64,000 nt of DNA from Hypericum androsaemum (lineage: Eukaryota; Streptophyta; Magnoliopsida; Malpighiales; Hypericaceae): assembly GCA_963995505.1 (NCBI GenBank), contig OZ023190.1, forward strand, positions 6,590,516 to 6,654,515, given 5' to 3'. The position numbers were made by a program, and so were the translations under genes. The stretch's first letter is position 1. Each line of letters starts with the position of its first letter. The notes beneath the pieces are model-generated. The model worked only from the letters and a program-made list of their open reading frames with translations, searched no databases and was not told the DNA's origin. Positions 11,701 through 24,112 of the stretch are shown in pieces.

Positions 11701-13586
11701 CTTTGTTAGCTTTGCCTAACTTTACTAAAACCTTTGAAGTTGAATGTGATGCCTCAGGTATAGGTATTGGAGCTGTCCTCATGTAAGAAGGGAGACCAAT
11801 TGCCTACTTTAGTGAGAAACTAAGTGGAGCAACCTTGAACTATCCAACTTATGACAAAGAATTGTATGCACTAGTTCGAACATTGGAAACATGGCAGCAT
11901 TACTTGTGGCCCAAGGAATTCGTGATCCACACTGATCATGAATCACTCAAGCACCTAAAGGGGCAACACAAGTTGAATAGGAGGCATGCACGATGGGTGG
12001 AGTTCATTGAGACATTTCCTTATGTCATTCGCTACAAGCAAGGTAAGGAAAATGTAGTAGCTGATGCCCTATCGAGAAGGTATACTTTGATCTCAACTCT
12101 TGATGCGAAGTTAATTGGTTTTGAACACCTTAAAGAGTTGTATACTGATGATACTGATTTTGGTGATCTGTTCTGAGCTACGGAGAAGAGTGCAAGTGGT
12201 AAATTTTTCCGGAATGAAGGTTACCTATTTCGTGAGAACAAACTTTGTGTGCCTAATTGTTCTATGCGAGAGTTGCTAATTCAGGAGGCACATGGAGGCG
12301 GATTGATGGGGCACTTTGGAATCGCCAAGACTTTGGAAATGCTACAAGATCACTTCTATTGGCCATACATGAAGCGCGACGTTGAAAGAGTTTGTGGGCG
12401 TTGCATCACATGCAAGCAAGCCAAGTCAAAGGTAAAACCCCACGGTTTGTATACCCCACTACCTATACCTAGTGAGCCTTGGATTGATATTTCTATGGAT
12501 TTTGTGTTAGGACTGCCTAGGACTAAACGTGGAATGGATTCAATCTTTGTGGTAGTGGATAGGTTTTCTAAGATGGCACATTTTATTCTATGTCATAAGA
12601 CTGATGATGCTTCAAACATTGCTGATTTGTTCTTTAGAGAAGTTGTTAGGTTGCATGATATGCCTAGAACTATTATTTCTGATAGAGATGCTAAGTTCTT
12701 GAGTTACTTTTGGAAGACCTTGTGGAGTAAGTTAGGTACCAAGTTGTTATTTTCTACTACTTGTCATCCACAAACTGATGGTCAAACTGAAGTTGTAAAT
12801 AGGACTTTGTCTACTTTATTGAGAGCACTTATCAAGCATAACATTAAGACTTGGGAAGAATGTCTGCCACATGTTGAATTTGCTTATAATCGTTCAGTTC
12901 ATTCTGCTACTCAATTCTCACCATTTGAGCTTGTTTATGGATTTAATCCTTTGACTCTATTGGATTTATCACCTTTGCCTTCGAGTGAGCATGTTAACTT
13001 AGATGGCAAGAAGAAGGCTGATTTTGTCAAGCAACTGCATGAGAGGGCGCGAATGAACATAGAGAAACGAACGGAGCACTACGCGAGACAAGCAAACAAA
13101 GGACGGCACAAGGTTGTCTTTGAGCCTGGTGATTGGGTCTGGTTGCACATGAGAAAGGAACGTTTTCCTGCGCAACGACGTTCAAAGTTGCTACCACGGG
13201 GAGATGGTCCGTTTCAAGTGCTTGAACGCATCAATGACAATGCCTACAAGCTTGACCTGCCAGGTGAGTATAATGTTAGTGCTTCTTTCAATGTTACTGA
13301 TTTGAGTCTGTTTGATGTAGGTGAAGATTTGAGGACAAATCCTTTTCAAGAGGAGGGGAATGATGTGAGCACACCTACGAACACACCTACATTCAAGCCA
13401 CAAAACTCACGGCAAGTGCACGTACCAATTGGACCGGTGACACGAGCAAGAGCCAAAAAGTTTCAGGCAGAATTTAATGGATTAATGCAAGAAGTCTGGG
13501 CTCAAGATGGTGCGTACAAGTGCAAGGACGTGCATGAGGCCCACGCTAAGCCCATGCACGTGATAGAGGCTATTTTGGAAGCTTGA
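8727..13586 (+). pseudogene. Ty3/gypsy gag-pol polyprotein, two nonsense codons
   Basis: One frame of about 1,620 codons encodes the replication polyprotein. Positions in order: Gag core ~150-260; a zinc knuckle near residue 354 whose last cysteine is tyrosine (CFKCQGRGHISSQY); protease motif LIDGGS near 450; RT with YFDDIL near 858; RNase H from ~990; integrase zinc domain near 1187; catalytic D, D, E near 1256, 1317 and 1355; a C-terminal GDWVWL-type domain near 1468. Two in-frame stops break it, at 11784-11786 (start of RNase H) and 12174-12176 (between RNase H and integrase). Both fit a C-to-T change; there is no frameshift. The last ~75 codons lie inside the 3' LTR, an arrangement I recall for some plant centromeric (CRM-type) elements; that link is unproven. 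Confidence 0.93.
13348..13360 (+). other. Polypurine tract of the Ty3 element
   Basis: AAGAGGAGGGGAA stands immediately before TGATGTG, the start of the 3' LTR. It also lies inside the polyprotein reading frame, so it is both coding and a plus-strand priming site. Confidence 0.8.
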
Positions 13587-14142
13587 TATGCACGCAAACT
13601 TCTGGATGCATGCGCACATGGAGAATCAGAAAGAATCAACCTATTTAGGCCGTGCATCTACTTGTTAGGACGTGCAACTATTAGTTATTCTATTAGATAT
13701 TATTTGCTTAGATTATTTCCTATTTTAGTTGAATAATTCGGCCAGAATATCCTTAGATTAGGAAAGAGAGTTTTGGCCAGCCTTTGAGCTCCTTTTAAGG
13801 AGTTAGCTTGTTTAGGAATACCTTGGTACTTTGGATCCTATATAAGGAGGTCTCCTAGCAATAAAACGGACACAACTTTTGAGATTGATAATTTTGTGAG
13901 TTAGATACTCCTTGCGTGTTCTTGCTAATTGCTGGATTGCTTAGCTTGAGCGAAACTTTTCACTTATCAAACGATTCATCCATCATCGTTTGTGGCGTGG
14001 TTCGACTTGGACCATAGGTTCTCGAATTTCCATTGCTTGGGTTGCGGATCTTCTAGACCAAGGTTCTTGCAAGGCTCGAGTTCGGGGGTTGCGGTCTCTT
14101 CCATCCAAAGTAGCACGGTCCGTTGTGAATCTCATGCCGAGG
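13361..14142 (+). repeat. 3' LTR of the Ty3 element
   Basis: The repeat ends abruptly at GCCGAGG without an obvious CA end. The left copy stops matching at the same point, so either this is the true LTR end or the right copy lost its last bases. Confidence 0.85.
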
Positions 14143-14297
14143 TTCATATCATGTGACTAAGATATATAAGATTTTTAAATTAAAAATTAATACTAACTTT
14201 TCATAAAATTTTCAGTTCTAGCTATAAAACGATCTTCTATTAGGTCAAGCAAGGTCTGAGAATTAAAATCTCTAGTAGCAGATATTTGATTATATAG

Positions 14298-14876
14298 TAA
14301 AATCTCTGTATAGTGATATCATTGAAACCGGAGAAAAATATCACTTTAGAGAGGTAATCAAATAAGAAAGGTTTACATTTTTTTCCTCCAAAAATTTTAA
14401 AATTGAGTTTTGGAGAAATAAATAGGTAAATACTAATAAATTATTATTTCTATATTCAAGTCACCTAAAATATCGATTTATAGCGTTATTCAAATGCTAC
14501 ATTCAATTGAAATATTTTTTTACAATAAGACAACGATCACAAAGACCATTTGTAAACAATATAGAAGATGAATGATGATATAAAATTTATCAAACAAATA
14601 AATTTAGCATAAATTAGTATCTTAAAAATATTTTTAGCATTCGTAAAGTATGTAACAAATAAGTTTAGCATTCGTAAAATATGTATATTTATTTAAAAAA
14701 TATTATTTTTATGCAAAAATTGAGACCAAAATTTAACACTATAGTTATTCGAAAAAGTATTAGCTATTACGATATAAAATTTATTAAATTTTATACTCAT
14801 CCTGATTCGGAATAGAGACTTTTTATTAATTTAGAGATGTTATTATTATATAGGAGATCATTTTATACAGATTTTA
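14298..14876. mobile_element. AT-rich inverted-repeat element (old)
   Basis: The left end TAAAATCTCTGTATAGTGATA is loosely matched in reverse by the right end (...TTTTATACAGATTTTA). Inside, the block 'gaaaaatatcactttagagagg' recurs in opposite orientation at about 35574-35650. It has no coding sequence. It fits an old DNA-transposon derivative, family not resolved. Confidence 0.45.
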
Positions 14877-15240
14877 ATTTATGTAGGTGGACAAGTTGCA
14901 GCATATTCGCTACACGATCATGCACAATGCTAACAAAAAGCTACGTTTATCTGACACGATAAGTAAATAATTACAAAAAAAATCGAAATTCCTGTTCCAG
15001 AATAACAAAAGTTCTCTTCCCCTATAAGAATATCAAAAACTTAAAAAAGCACATTACTAACTTCTTGCATGATTATTTCAGAAAGAAATAGAAAATATCC
15101 TACTAAATGTGAATCTTTTCCACGGGAGAAAAATATCCCCTTTACATGTCGGTGTAAGAGAGAGAGAGTGGCACGCAGCTGTGGACGCACGCGCGGCGAG
15201 TGGGACCGAAGTCCCATTGCAAAAAACGCGGGTTCTCCTA

Positions 15241-15263
15241 CAGAGAGAGAGAGAGAGAGAGAA
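15241..15263. repeat. GA microsatellite upstream of the CCCH gene
   Basis: A (GA)n run, with a (CT)n run near 15423-15440. Both lie in the presumed promoter/5' untranslated region of the gene starting at 15763. GA/CT tracts are common in plant 5' regions. Confidence 0.7.
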
Positions 15264-15762
15264 GGCGCCTTTTGGATGGTCGATTTTTATTCTTAATTTT
15301 ATTTATTAATTTATTTTTGTCCTCAGCGCCTCCTCCTCCTTTCTCCCTTTCCCCCCTCTTTAGTTTTTATGTGGAAAGGAGTGGCCAGCGCTTTTTCCTC
15401 CCGCTAACCGAAACCATCAAAGCCTCTCTCTCTCTCTCCAGATATCTACACCGATCGTCGTTTCTTAGTGTAGAGTGAGAAATTGCAGTTTACATTTCTT
15501 TTTTTCTGGAAATTATTGTTTATTTTATATTTAATTAATCAGGTGGGGGTGGGTGTAATGGGAGGGATAGGGTGACGGTTGGGTGATGGAGGAGGATCAG
15601 GCGCTCCTTCTTTTCGTGTCCTCTTGTTTTCTCTCCTTCTAATTATAGTAACCGTCATTGTGATCCTCCCAAGCTCAACAACAACTATAATAAAATCATT
15701 TATTATTCTTGTAATTATAGTAATAATTATAATAATAATAATTCCTTCTGCCGCTGTTGTCA

Positions 15763-18700
15763 ATGGAATACGACGCCGGAATGACCGAGCCTACCTCCTC
15801 CGTCTCCCAAGGTCTGCCTGTTTTTCCCCTTTCTAGAACTTTCTGGTTTTACCCCTGGGATTTTTGGCCTAGCGGCTTCGTCCTTGATCGTGGCGCGGCT
15901 TGTTCGCTATTTCCTTTTTTTTTAATTTTCTCTCTTTTGGTTTCTGTTATATTTGAGCTGTGGGGAGTTTTTTTTTAATGAGGAATGGGAGTGTGTATTT
16001 CGTGATCTTTTTTTTAAAACCAAATTTCTTAATTATTGTACTTTCTTCTTTTGTTTTGGTGGCTGGAAATGACTGTAGTGCCCTCCCCATTGCTATCTAA
16101 TTCACCCTCTCACTCACTCACTAGTCAGTAGTCACAATTCATTGCCATTTCCTTAGTAGGACATTGTTGAATTTGATAACGTCTTATGTCTTTAGGCTGC
16201 ATGTCCGTTGGTCTCTAAAGAATGCTCTATATGTTTAAACCTTTACCATTATCATCTCAGATTCAATGTGGCAAATGAACATGAGATCTAGTGAAGCTAT
16301 GGAATCTGGTCCATATCCTGAGCGCCCTGGAGAACCGGATTGTTCTTATTACATCAGAACAGGCCTGTGTAGGTTCGGGGCTACATGTCGGTTTAATCAT
16401 CCGCCCAACCGAAAGCTGGTATTTTCTAGACAGATGGATTCATGCTGGTATCTTTGAACTTTTTTCATCTTCCACTAGGATTTCAAGTTCATAGCTAGGC
16501 AAGCATGCACCTCTGCACCCACAGGATGAATCATTTGTGTGATCGTTCGAGAATTTTCTCTACACAACAGCTACTTGTGTGAACTTTTCTAGTGGTACGA
16601 GATTACGCATTTTGGTAAAAAGAATAGAAATATATTTGGTGGATTGAGTAGCTAATGGTGCAATGCATCATCGTTCCGGCTACTTTTATTGATGGATGCA
16701 TTTGAAAAGTTGGCGCCACTTTTACTACTGTTGTTGTTAATGTTGAAAGAAATCATTCATAATGGATATGTACGACAAGGTTGATCCCGCAGCCATTCTG
16801 ACGTTCAATATGCTTTCGATGAGCTGAGTTGTTCAAGGTTGCAAGAAATTAGGGTCTGCATTTTATCAGATGAAGTCTCCTTTGCTAGCAATTCTTTTAT
16901 TCACGACATGCATGTGGAGGCTATCTCCTTGGATGTATCAATACGTTAATTTTTTGTCTACATGGTGACTAAAGGGACTTGTTTGCCTTGATTTTATTTT
17001 GCTGTGGAGCATTATTCATACATCTAGTGTCATCTTCGTGGTTGTATTCCAGGCTATTGCCGCTGCAAGGATGAAAGGGGAGTATCCAGAAAGACCGGGA
17101 CAACCTGAATGTCAGGTATCAATGCTCGTCTCCTTTGCCATGACAGACATGTCGGTACTTGCAGCTATGCCGTCAGCAGGAACCATGACGTCTGTTGGGT
17201 CGCTGCCTTTTAGACTTGGATCCGCCAACTGTCAAATTATTGAAATGATAAAAAGAAAACAGTAGGAAAAAAAATTACTGCTGAATGTTATATACTGAAG
17301 AAACGTCATTGGTATCTACGTTGGTTCTTTTAGGGTTTAGTTTTCAAGGTGATTGCTTGCATTGTGTTCACTAAACCAGTTGAATTTCTTCCTACACACT
17401 TAAATGCTTGTAACTGGTCTTGCTGTTTCCTTTTTCTATGCAGCAACTTGTTATGCATTTTTACTTGTTGAATTCTGAAAAGGATTTTCTTGGATCGGCA
17501 GTACTACTTGAAAACAGGTACATGCAAATTTGGAGCCACATGCAAGTTCCATCATGCTAGGGACAAAGCTGGCATTGCTGGAAGGGTGTCCTTGAATGCC
17601 TTGGGATATCCGCTTCGACCAGTATGGCTCTGATTTAACTTTTTTGTTGACTAGTATGAGGCATATTGTGCTACAAGTTCCAGATTAGTAGCAAATACTC
17701 TTGCCTTCTGGAAAGTTCTATGCTCCTGATTATGTGACATTGCACAGAGCATGACAATATAATTCAAAACAAAGAAGCCAGCATGCATTCATATTGCTTG
17801 TTATGGAACTATGCACGGCCAATTTATCAAGCGAAAGCTTCTTAGGAACTAATAGCCAAAAAAAAAATTGGTATTTTTTTGGGACAATTAGCTTGGTGAA
17901 TAAGTTTAATGTCTTCCACTTTGTATTCTACTAAGATATATATAAGATAATTGTAAGAAAAAGGAACTCCATTTTTCATTTATTTGATGCAAATTTTTGA
18001 AAGAATGTCTCTTCTGTAAACCCACTGGCCTTTTGTTTTGGTGTCTCTTACTTCTTTTTTGCATTGCAGGATGAGTCGGAATGTGCTTACTACTTAAGAA
18101 CAGGTGAGTGCAAGTTTGGAAATACTTGCAAGTTTCACCATCCTCAACCAACCAATGTTATGGTTCCATATCGCGGTTCCCCTGTGTATCCAACAATCCA
18201 GTCTCCAACTACTTCTGGTCAGCAATCGTACCCTGGAGGACTTAGTAATTGGTCAAGAGCATCTTTCATCACCAGCCCGAGATGGCAAGCTCCTTCTAGT
18301 TATGCCCCTATGATATATTACCCCAAGGAGTCGTTTCAGTTCCTGGCTGGAATGCATACAGTGTTAGTCATCCTTATTTTTCCTTTGAGATTGTTCTGGA
18401 AAACACAGTGAGCATGCTTGTTTATGATTTGGAAAAGTTGTTAGGTTTCTTAGTAAAACAATTAATTGTGGGCTAGTTAAACTAAGCTTTTCAAGATGCA
18501 AACTAGGAATTATGGGTTTCTTTGAAGACCTAGTCTGGCTATTTCCTTTGCCCAAATAGAAGCACTATTCATTCCCGGATCACTTCTGCTTCTGCTTCTG
18601 AAAATTGACTTGGCACAACCTTTTGATTTTCCCCGTTGCTGCTATAGTTGAGTATACTATATTTGGGAAGTAACATATTGTTATCCATGGAATTATGGGT

Positions 18701-20265
18701 GTAATTTTGTTGTCCTTGGGGTCATTGCTGTTTTTGGATTTGTGGAGAGATTTTTATTTAGGCTTTTCATGAACCCAGAGAAGAGATCCTCTCGTACAAT
18801 GGGTTTCTACCTGGACTCGTCATTGAAATTCCATGGTTGCTCAGTTTTTATCTTCTAATGGAAAACTTTGGCATTTATTTGGTTGAAACATATGGGCATC
18901 GTCCAATATATTGCTTCAGTACTGAAGACCTCGGATGTTCTGATGGCGTATATGTCCATATCGTCCTGGTTAAGTACCTAGTTGAGTTCTTGATGATGTC
19001 GTGAGGCTTTGATCATTTTTATTAAAGGGAGGATAGTATGGGAAAATACATACCTTCATTGGAAATATATGCCAAAAAATCTTATTATCATTTCCAAATG
19101 TGCCCCCACTTGTTTTAATTCCCTAATTATACAACATTCTCTAATTAGGTGCTAGTCACATGCCATTTACGTGGGTCCTCAATTGTTTCATAATGCACGC
19201 AACTAGAATGTTTTTTATGATTTTTATTTTCATTTGTTTCAAGGTTAGCATTCCTGCTACTGACATTTCTCTTTTGGTTTCAAATTTTGTTAGTTACATT
19301 ATTTGATATATTTATTTACTTGGACCATCAATGGCAGCAACATTATTTTCTATGATCCTTACCCTCCTTTTACTAGCCAATCAAGTTTATCTTTTAAACT
19401 TCATGATAGTCTCTTTTTTGCAACCATGTTACTGCATATCCTTCTATTCTCTCCTCTCTCTCAGAATCGCTGTTTGTTCTTTTTGTGATTGTGCAATATA
19501 CTTTCTTCTGGGAAGTTGTGGACTTGTAACGGGGGAGCTCAATAATAATTTTTCCAGGGTCAGCTGGGATCTGTATCATCTCCAGAGAGCCAGCCGCGGA
19601 CAGGGAACAATCAGATATATGGAACCTCACGCCAACGCGAATCGGCGAATGTGGGATCTCAAGGAACGTTTTCTCCTTACCGGACAGGGTCTGTTCCTGT
19701 TGGATATTATGGATTTCAAAGAGAGAATGTCTTTCCTGAGAGACCTGGCCAACCTGAATGTCAGTTCTACATGAAGACTGGTGATTGTAAATTTGGTGCA
19801 GTTTGTAAGTTCCATCATCCTAGAGAAAGACTGATTCGAGCTCCAGATTGTCTTTTGAGCCCCATAGGACTTCCTCTGCGGCCGGTGAGTTGCAGACTGG
19901 TACTTTTTCTTGGATATGATAACTGATAGCGATTTTTCAATGATAGTTAATTAGTTTGATGAAGCTGGTCTCTAATATATCAGGGGGAACCTTTGTGCAT
20001 CTTCTACTCCCGTTATGGTATCTGCAAGTTCGGTCCAAGTTGCAAGTTTGACCACCCTATGGGTGTTTTCACTTGTGATCTTACAGCTTCATCTTCAGCA
20101 GATGCCCCAGTCCGACGGTTGCTGGGGTCATCATCAGGATCTGCTGGATTAACATTATCATCCGAAGGGCTTGTCGAAGCAGGCTCAACAAAGCCGAGAC
20201 GACTTTCTCTTTCAGAGCCTAGACAATTATCAACTGGTGATGACAGCATTGATACAGATGGGTGA
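15763..20265 (+). CDS. ZFN-type CCCH zinc-finger protein, 7 coding exons, frameshift in exon 5
   Basis: Exons: 15763-15811, 16261-16418, 17053-17115, 17502-17621, 18070-18362, 19558-19884, 19984-20265, all with GT..AG introns. The gene would encode about 429 residues with five C-X8-C-X5-C-X3-H fingers starting near residues 44, 89, 135, 295 and 341, most preceded by a PERPGxPxC-type lead. This is the layout of the plant ZFN/C3H family of nucleic-acid-binding proteins; the in vivo target is unknown. Exons 3-7 are phase 0, but exon 5 is 293 bp instead of a multiple of three. Two extra bases (TA in GATATATTA, near 18312-18318) put the reading out of frame after 'APMI'. Without repair, translation stops at 19772-19774 and loses fingers 4 and 5. 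This may be an assembly error, a variable allele or real inactivation. The start is the first ATG before the exon-1 donor. Confidence 0.88.
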
Positions 20266-20636
20266 ATGCTGTTTCCTTATGGGCCCCATTGACTTGTACA
20301 ATCTCTTGAAGGACAAATCACCATTTTCTGTATATTGATTTCCAATTGCTGGAGATGTACAGAGATCATATCGAGTCATAATGCAAATTCAGTAGACAGA
20401 CTTGACTCTTCTGAATTTCATATTGCTGCGTTGTATAAAATCAAATCTGCAAACGTTGTCACATTTGGTGAAACCTTATGTGAACAATTCATTTTTTCTC
20501 AGAGCCAACTTTTGAATACTTGTGTTTTCTTAGTCTTGTTACTTCTGTTTGAAGGCAGCCTTTTTTGGGGAAGTATGAGTGTTATGATGCTGCAGTCTCC
20601 TTCTCCCATAAATCTTTGGCTTAGATGCATTTGTTC
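20266..20636 (+). other. Presumed 3' untranslated region of the CCCH gene
   Basis: No coding signal on the plus strand. T-rich sequence follows the stop codon, as expected for a plant 3' UTR. Confidence 0.4.
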
Positions 20637-21113
20637 TTACAGAGAATGGTGTGCCAGCTTTTGCATGGTTGATGGTTTCACCTCAATGAATTCCTGAAGA
20701 CTTTGCAGACTAAGCGGTGCTTCTCGGCTTGTTCTGTGGATTGATACATGATCAAGATCTAACCACCATTTCAGCTTGTCACTACTTGGTGGGTTGCCTG
20801 GTGATTCAAGGCTACTTTCTGACATATCCTTCAGATTGGCACAATGGTGAACACTGGAAATGGTATGTATGTTGTACTTCCAAGTCTTAAATTCGTGTAT
20901 GAATACTGGCTTGACCTTTGGCTTCACCTAATAGGCATTGGACTTGATTTGATTTGAATCTGTGTTTCTCTGTTCAGGACTGAGCTGCTCTGTTGCACGC
21001 TTCAATTTGTCGTAGATTCCTGCCTTGAAGCTGAAAGAGAACGAGATAGCCGAATTTTCTTTTATTTGTGAAAGCTTGGAAAAGAATCGGTTGGACTCGA
21101 AAGAAGAAGGCAT
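20637..21113 (-). CDS. Unrecognised reading frame with one in-frame stop (hypothetical)
   Basis: Reading minus from ATG at 21113 gives 61 codons, one TAG (20928-20930), then 96 more codons in the same frame to 20637. The second part is hydrophilic and protein-like in composition (for example SSVHHCANLKDMSES). I do not recognise the family. A pyrimidine tract ending CTCTTTCAG lies inside the first part and could be a splice acceptor, so part of this may be a terminal exon followed by 3' UTR. It would converge on the CCCH gene. Equally it may be chance or a pseudogene. Confidence 0.25.
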
Positions 21114-22379
21114 AAGCCGATGATCAGATAATTAGAAACAAGTTTTGTATGCCATGGATGAAGAAAGATTTTAAAACAAGGGCTTAGATTGATCAAGTCA
21201 CTGAAGTTTCGTACTATATGGGGGATTTGCAATTAATCAGTAAAGTATACACTAAAGATTGAAGATGTGGCTGAGATAGAACTTCCCTGTGCTATTTTGA
21301 AGAGTCTGCAGTGACAGTGAGTACTTATTGATCATTTTTTTCTGTTTACGGAGCAGCTAAAATTTGTGATGCTTATATTGGAAAGCGTATTCTGGCTGAA
21401 ATGAAGTTCAGATAGGAAGGGAGGTCTCGAGTTTGCGTTTTTTGAACATATTAAAAAGTACTTGGTTTAATAATTCTCAATATATATCGGAGTTATTGTC
21501 TCTGGCAGAAGCAATTGAAGGGAAGCGAGAGGAGGGTTGCCTCTTCTGGGGCAATCCAATAAGCCAATTGAACTTTCACAGAATGTTCCCAAAAATATGC
21601 TCGAGCTTGTTACCAAGAATATAAAGACTACATATTTTTTTTGTTTTTACTGTCTGCTGCGATATTTGCGAATAATACTCGCAAATCTTATTTTAGGAGT
21701 GACTCGTAATAAACCACTATTACTTTCTCATGCATTGTTCAATTTCATTGGACATAGTGCATTGATCGTATGTACGTATTCTCAACATAGATTGAAGGGA
21801 ACAAAGAGAATGTTTCAAATAAAAAGTAGACTAATTACAGTAACTATCTACCTTTGCCAATGCTCCTACTTTAGCTTTGGTCTGAATTGCTACCCTGACT
21901 ATGATTCCGGGTTGGTCAATTGAGCGTAAGCCCTTCTATTAAATACGATGGTACCAGAATCTGAATGTAGAGAAAAAATAATGTCAACTCAGCTCCATGT
22001 CAAGGATTTTGACACTTCAACAGTGTTGAAAAAGATTGTAAGAAATAATAGGCAAGTATCGGACATAACTTGCATTATTTTGGTTAAGTAGTCTGTCTTG
22101 AACTTCACAATCAAAGTTCATGTAAAAAATCATAATGCAAGTGAACCAAGATGCTTCTTATAGATTGCAATAACAACACTTCAGAAACCATGGAGATTGG
22201 AACTCCACCTAATCCGACAATCTGATCAATTGATTCTTTACAGTCTGACAATTTGACCAATAAATAATTGGGCAAACATGATTGGGAAAAAGTGAGCCAC
22301 TGAGATGGTTTTGGATTGAGTGGGAACAACATAAAAGTCGTTCCCACGGAGGAGATTCCGTTTAGAATATCAGATTTTA
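21114..22379. other. Gene-free stretch
   Basis: No gene found. A small hairpin (GATATTTGCGAA / TTCGCAAATC-like) lies near 21660-21690. Confidence 0.45.
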
Positions 22380-22439
22380 TTAAAAATCGTGTCTACAGAT
22401 TTGACAGTCATTAAAAACCGTGTCTATAAATATAATGAC

Positions 22440-22874
22440 TTGATTTGTCCCCACTGAATCCGAACCCCACTGAGATAGGTTAGTGACCATATGGAGGTAA
22501 AGATTCACGTTGAGGTGGACTAGCAAAGTATTAGTCGAGAGAGTATGGCATTGAGAAGCAGGTTGCACACATACAGTTCTTTCCCATCGTGTTCCGTTCT
22601 TCAAGCGTGAAGACCTACGGTGCGTAGATACATATGTTGGAACTTTATTTCCTGTATAGCAGATTAAGGCTAGTCAGGGTAGTGTTTAGGGATTTCTTGG
22701 GCTTTCACAATGATACAGTATAATAGGTAGAGAAAAAAGCTCGAGGTAGGTCGTTTTACCATAGCCTATGTATCTGTTGTACTCCATATATCACATGTCC
22801 CCATTGTTCTTATGATTATTATTTCTCTTTGTTGTTGATTAAGGGCATATTGAATTGCTTTGGCCGCCCCAACA
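22440..22874 (+). mobile_element. Fragment related to the 3.1-7.7-kb LTR element (3' end plus one LTR)
   Basis: 22469-22634 matches the end of the outer element's internal region (6990-7150): 'actgagatagg', 'gaggtggact', 'caggttgcacac', 'agttctttccca'. An LTR-like segment follows from TGTTGG at 22635 to CCCCAACA at 22874, about 240 bp against 379 bp in the complete copy. The 5' part is missing, so this is a truncated, diverged copy. Confidence 0.7.
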
Positions 22875-23161
22875 CCTAGTTTTCAAAGCTTAATAGTTGA
22901 ATTGTTGTTGAATCTAATTTTGATTAATTGATTTTGATTCTACTTGAGGTTTGGAGACAGAGAGGTGGAGGAGGTGACTTGAGAAGATGACGAAGAAATA
23001 TGTCTAGGAAAGAAGAAGATCTTCAAGTATTTTTTTTGAAAGGATATAAAGGTCATAAAAAAGGTATGTTGACCGGTGACATTGATGATGAAATTAGTAG
23101 AGACCTAAGAGTTGGTATTTTTGCAAACTTGAGGAACGACATTTGATTATTGTGAATAGTG

Positions 23162-24084
23162 TGTTAGATTTGTGAATGAGCCCAAAGTGGAAAGGCCCAA
23201 AAGAGAAATGGAAAGTGCAATCCCACATTGGAAAGTGGCACCAACATTTTCTAGTTTATAAGGAGAAACTCCTTGTTGACTAGGAAATAAGTTGACCACC
23301 TGGAAGGAAAGCCAACTCGGACCGCGATGAGGATGGTGCTACACCATCCAAGCACGAGCACGTGCGTGTGCGTGTGCGCATGGCGCATCGGACGCATGGC
23401 GTAATAGGCACTTTGTGACGCACTTGGCACGTGCGCATCGTCGCGAGGAGCTGGAGGAGCCTTAAGTATTTTGCCCGAGTCCGGAGAGAGCTGCATAGCT
23501 ACCGAAGTGACGAGGGGCTGCGAGCGCCTTCCAGGATGGCCACCGAAGAGGCACGAAGGGCTGGAACATTCCGAAAATTTCCAGACATACGAAGGGGTGC
23601 GACGAGACTGGATAAGGCTGACTTCCGAAGGGACACGAAGGCCCCTACAGACAGGCATCAAGGATTATCCAGAAAGGCCTCCGAAGAGACACGACCGTTC
23701 AGACAGCCAACGCCAACGGACGCATCCCTTCGGAGTGACTGCATCCCTGCCTCCTCTAGCCTATAAATAGGCCTGCCCTCTTGCCATTTAATCCATCCCA
23801 GCAGCAAGTGCATCCGTAAGCATTGTTGTCTTCTCCTCTCCCCTCGTTCTTCACTTACAATAGTTCGAAAGTTCTGGATATATAAGGGTTTGCCCGAAAG
23901 TTTTGAGATATGTGTGCAACGTTCTTGGAAATGCCCGAACAGTCATTGTATCTTGGGGACGATTGTCGTAGCCCGTACCACACTAAAATATACGGGATAA
24001 TCTCGTCTTACGGAGAAAGTGTCCAACACTTGCCTCGACTGCCGTAGATCCTAATCAAGTAAACTGAACCCTCCAATCACAACA
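23162..24084 (+). repeat. 5' LTR of the copia element
   Basis: It starts TGTTAGATTTG and ends ATCACAACA, with a TATAAATAG box at about 23762. It holds 96 bp (23669-23764 by alignment) that the 3' LTR lacks. Confidence 0.92.
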
Positions 24085-24112
24085 ATCGTAAGATGAGATC
24101 GTGTACTTGAAG

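Larger units (their letters stand above)
7706..14142 (+). mobile_element. Ty3/gypsy LTR retrotransposon, young, nearly intact
   Basis: Two LTR-like direct repeats with a constant offset of 5656 bp flank a gag-pol frame in Ty3 order (Gag, protease, RT, RNase H, integrase). By eye the repeats differ at about 8 of 774 positions, so the insertion is recent. It lies directly beside the right end of the older outer element. Boundaries are not clean: the right LTR starts TGATGTGAGCACACC after a polypurine tract, but the first ~8 bases of the left LTR differ, and no target duplication was found. I see no chromodomain after the integrase. Confidence 0.93.

Noticed and set aside
15539..15836. Hydrophobic or Ile-rich small proteins upstream of the CCCH start
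   Set aside because: They come from AT-repeat 5' UTR sequence; the supported start is the ATG at 15763.
23251..23661. A 136-codon minus-strand frame and overlapping plus-strand frames
   Set aside because: They lie within the GC-rich LTR of the copia element, and the 3' LTR breaks them by indels.
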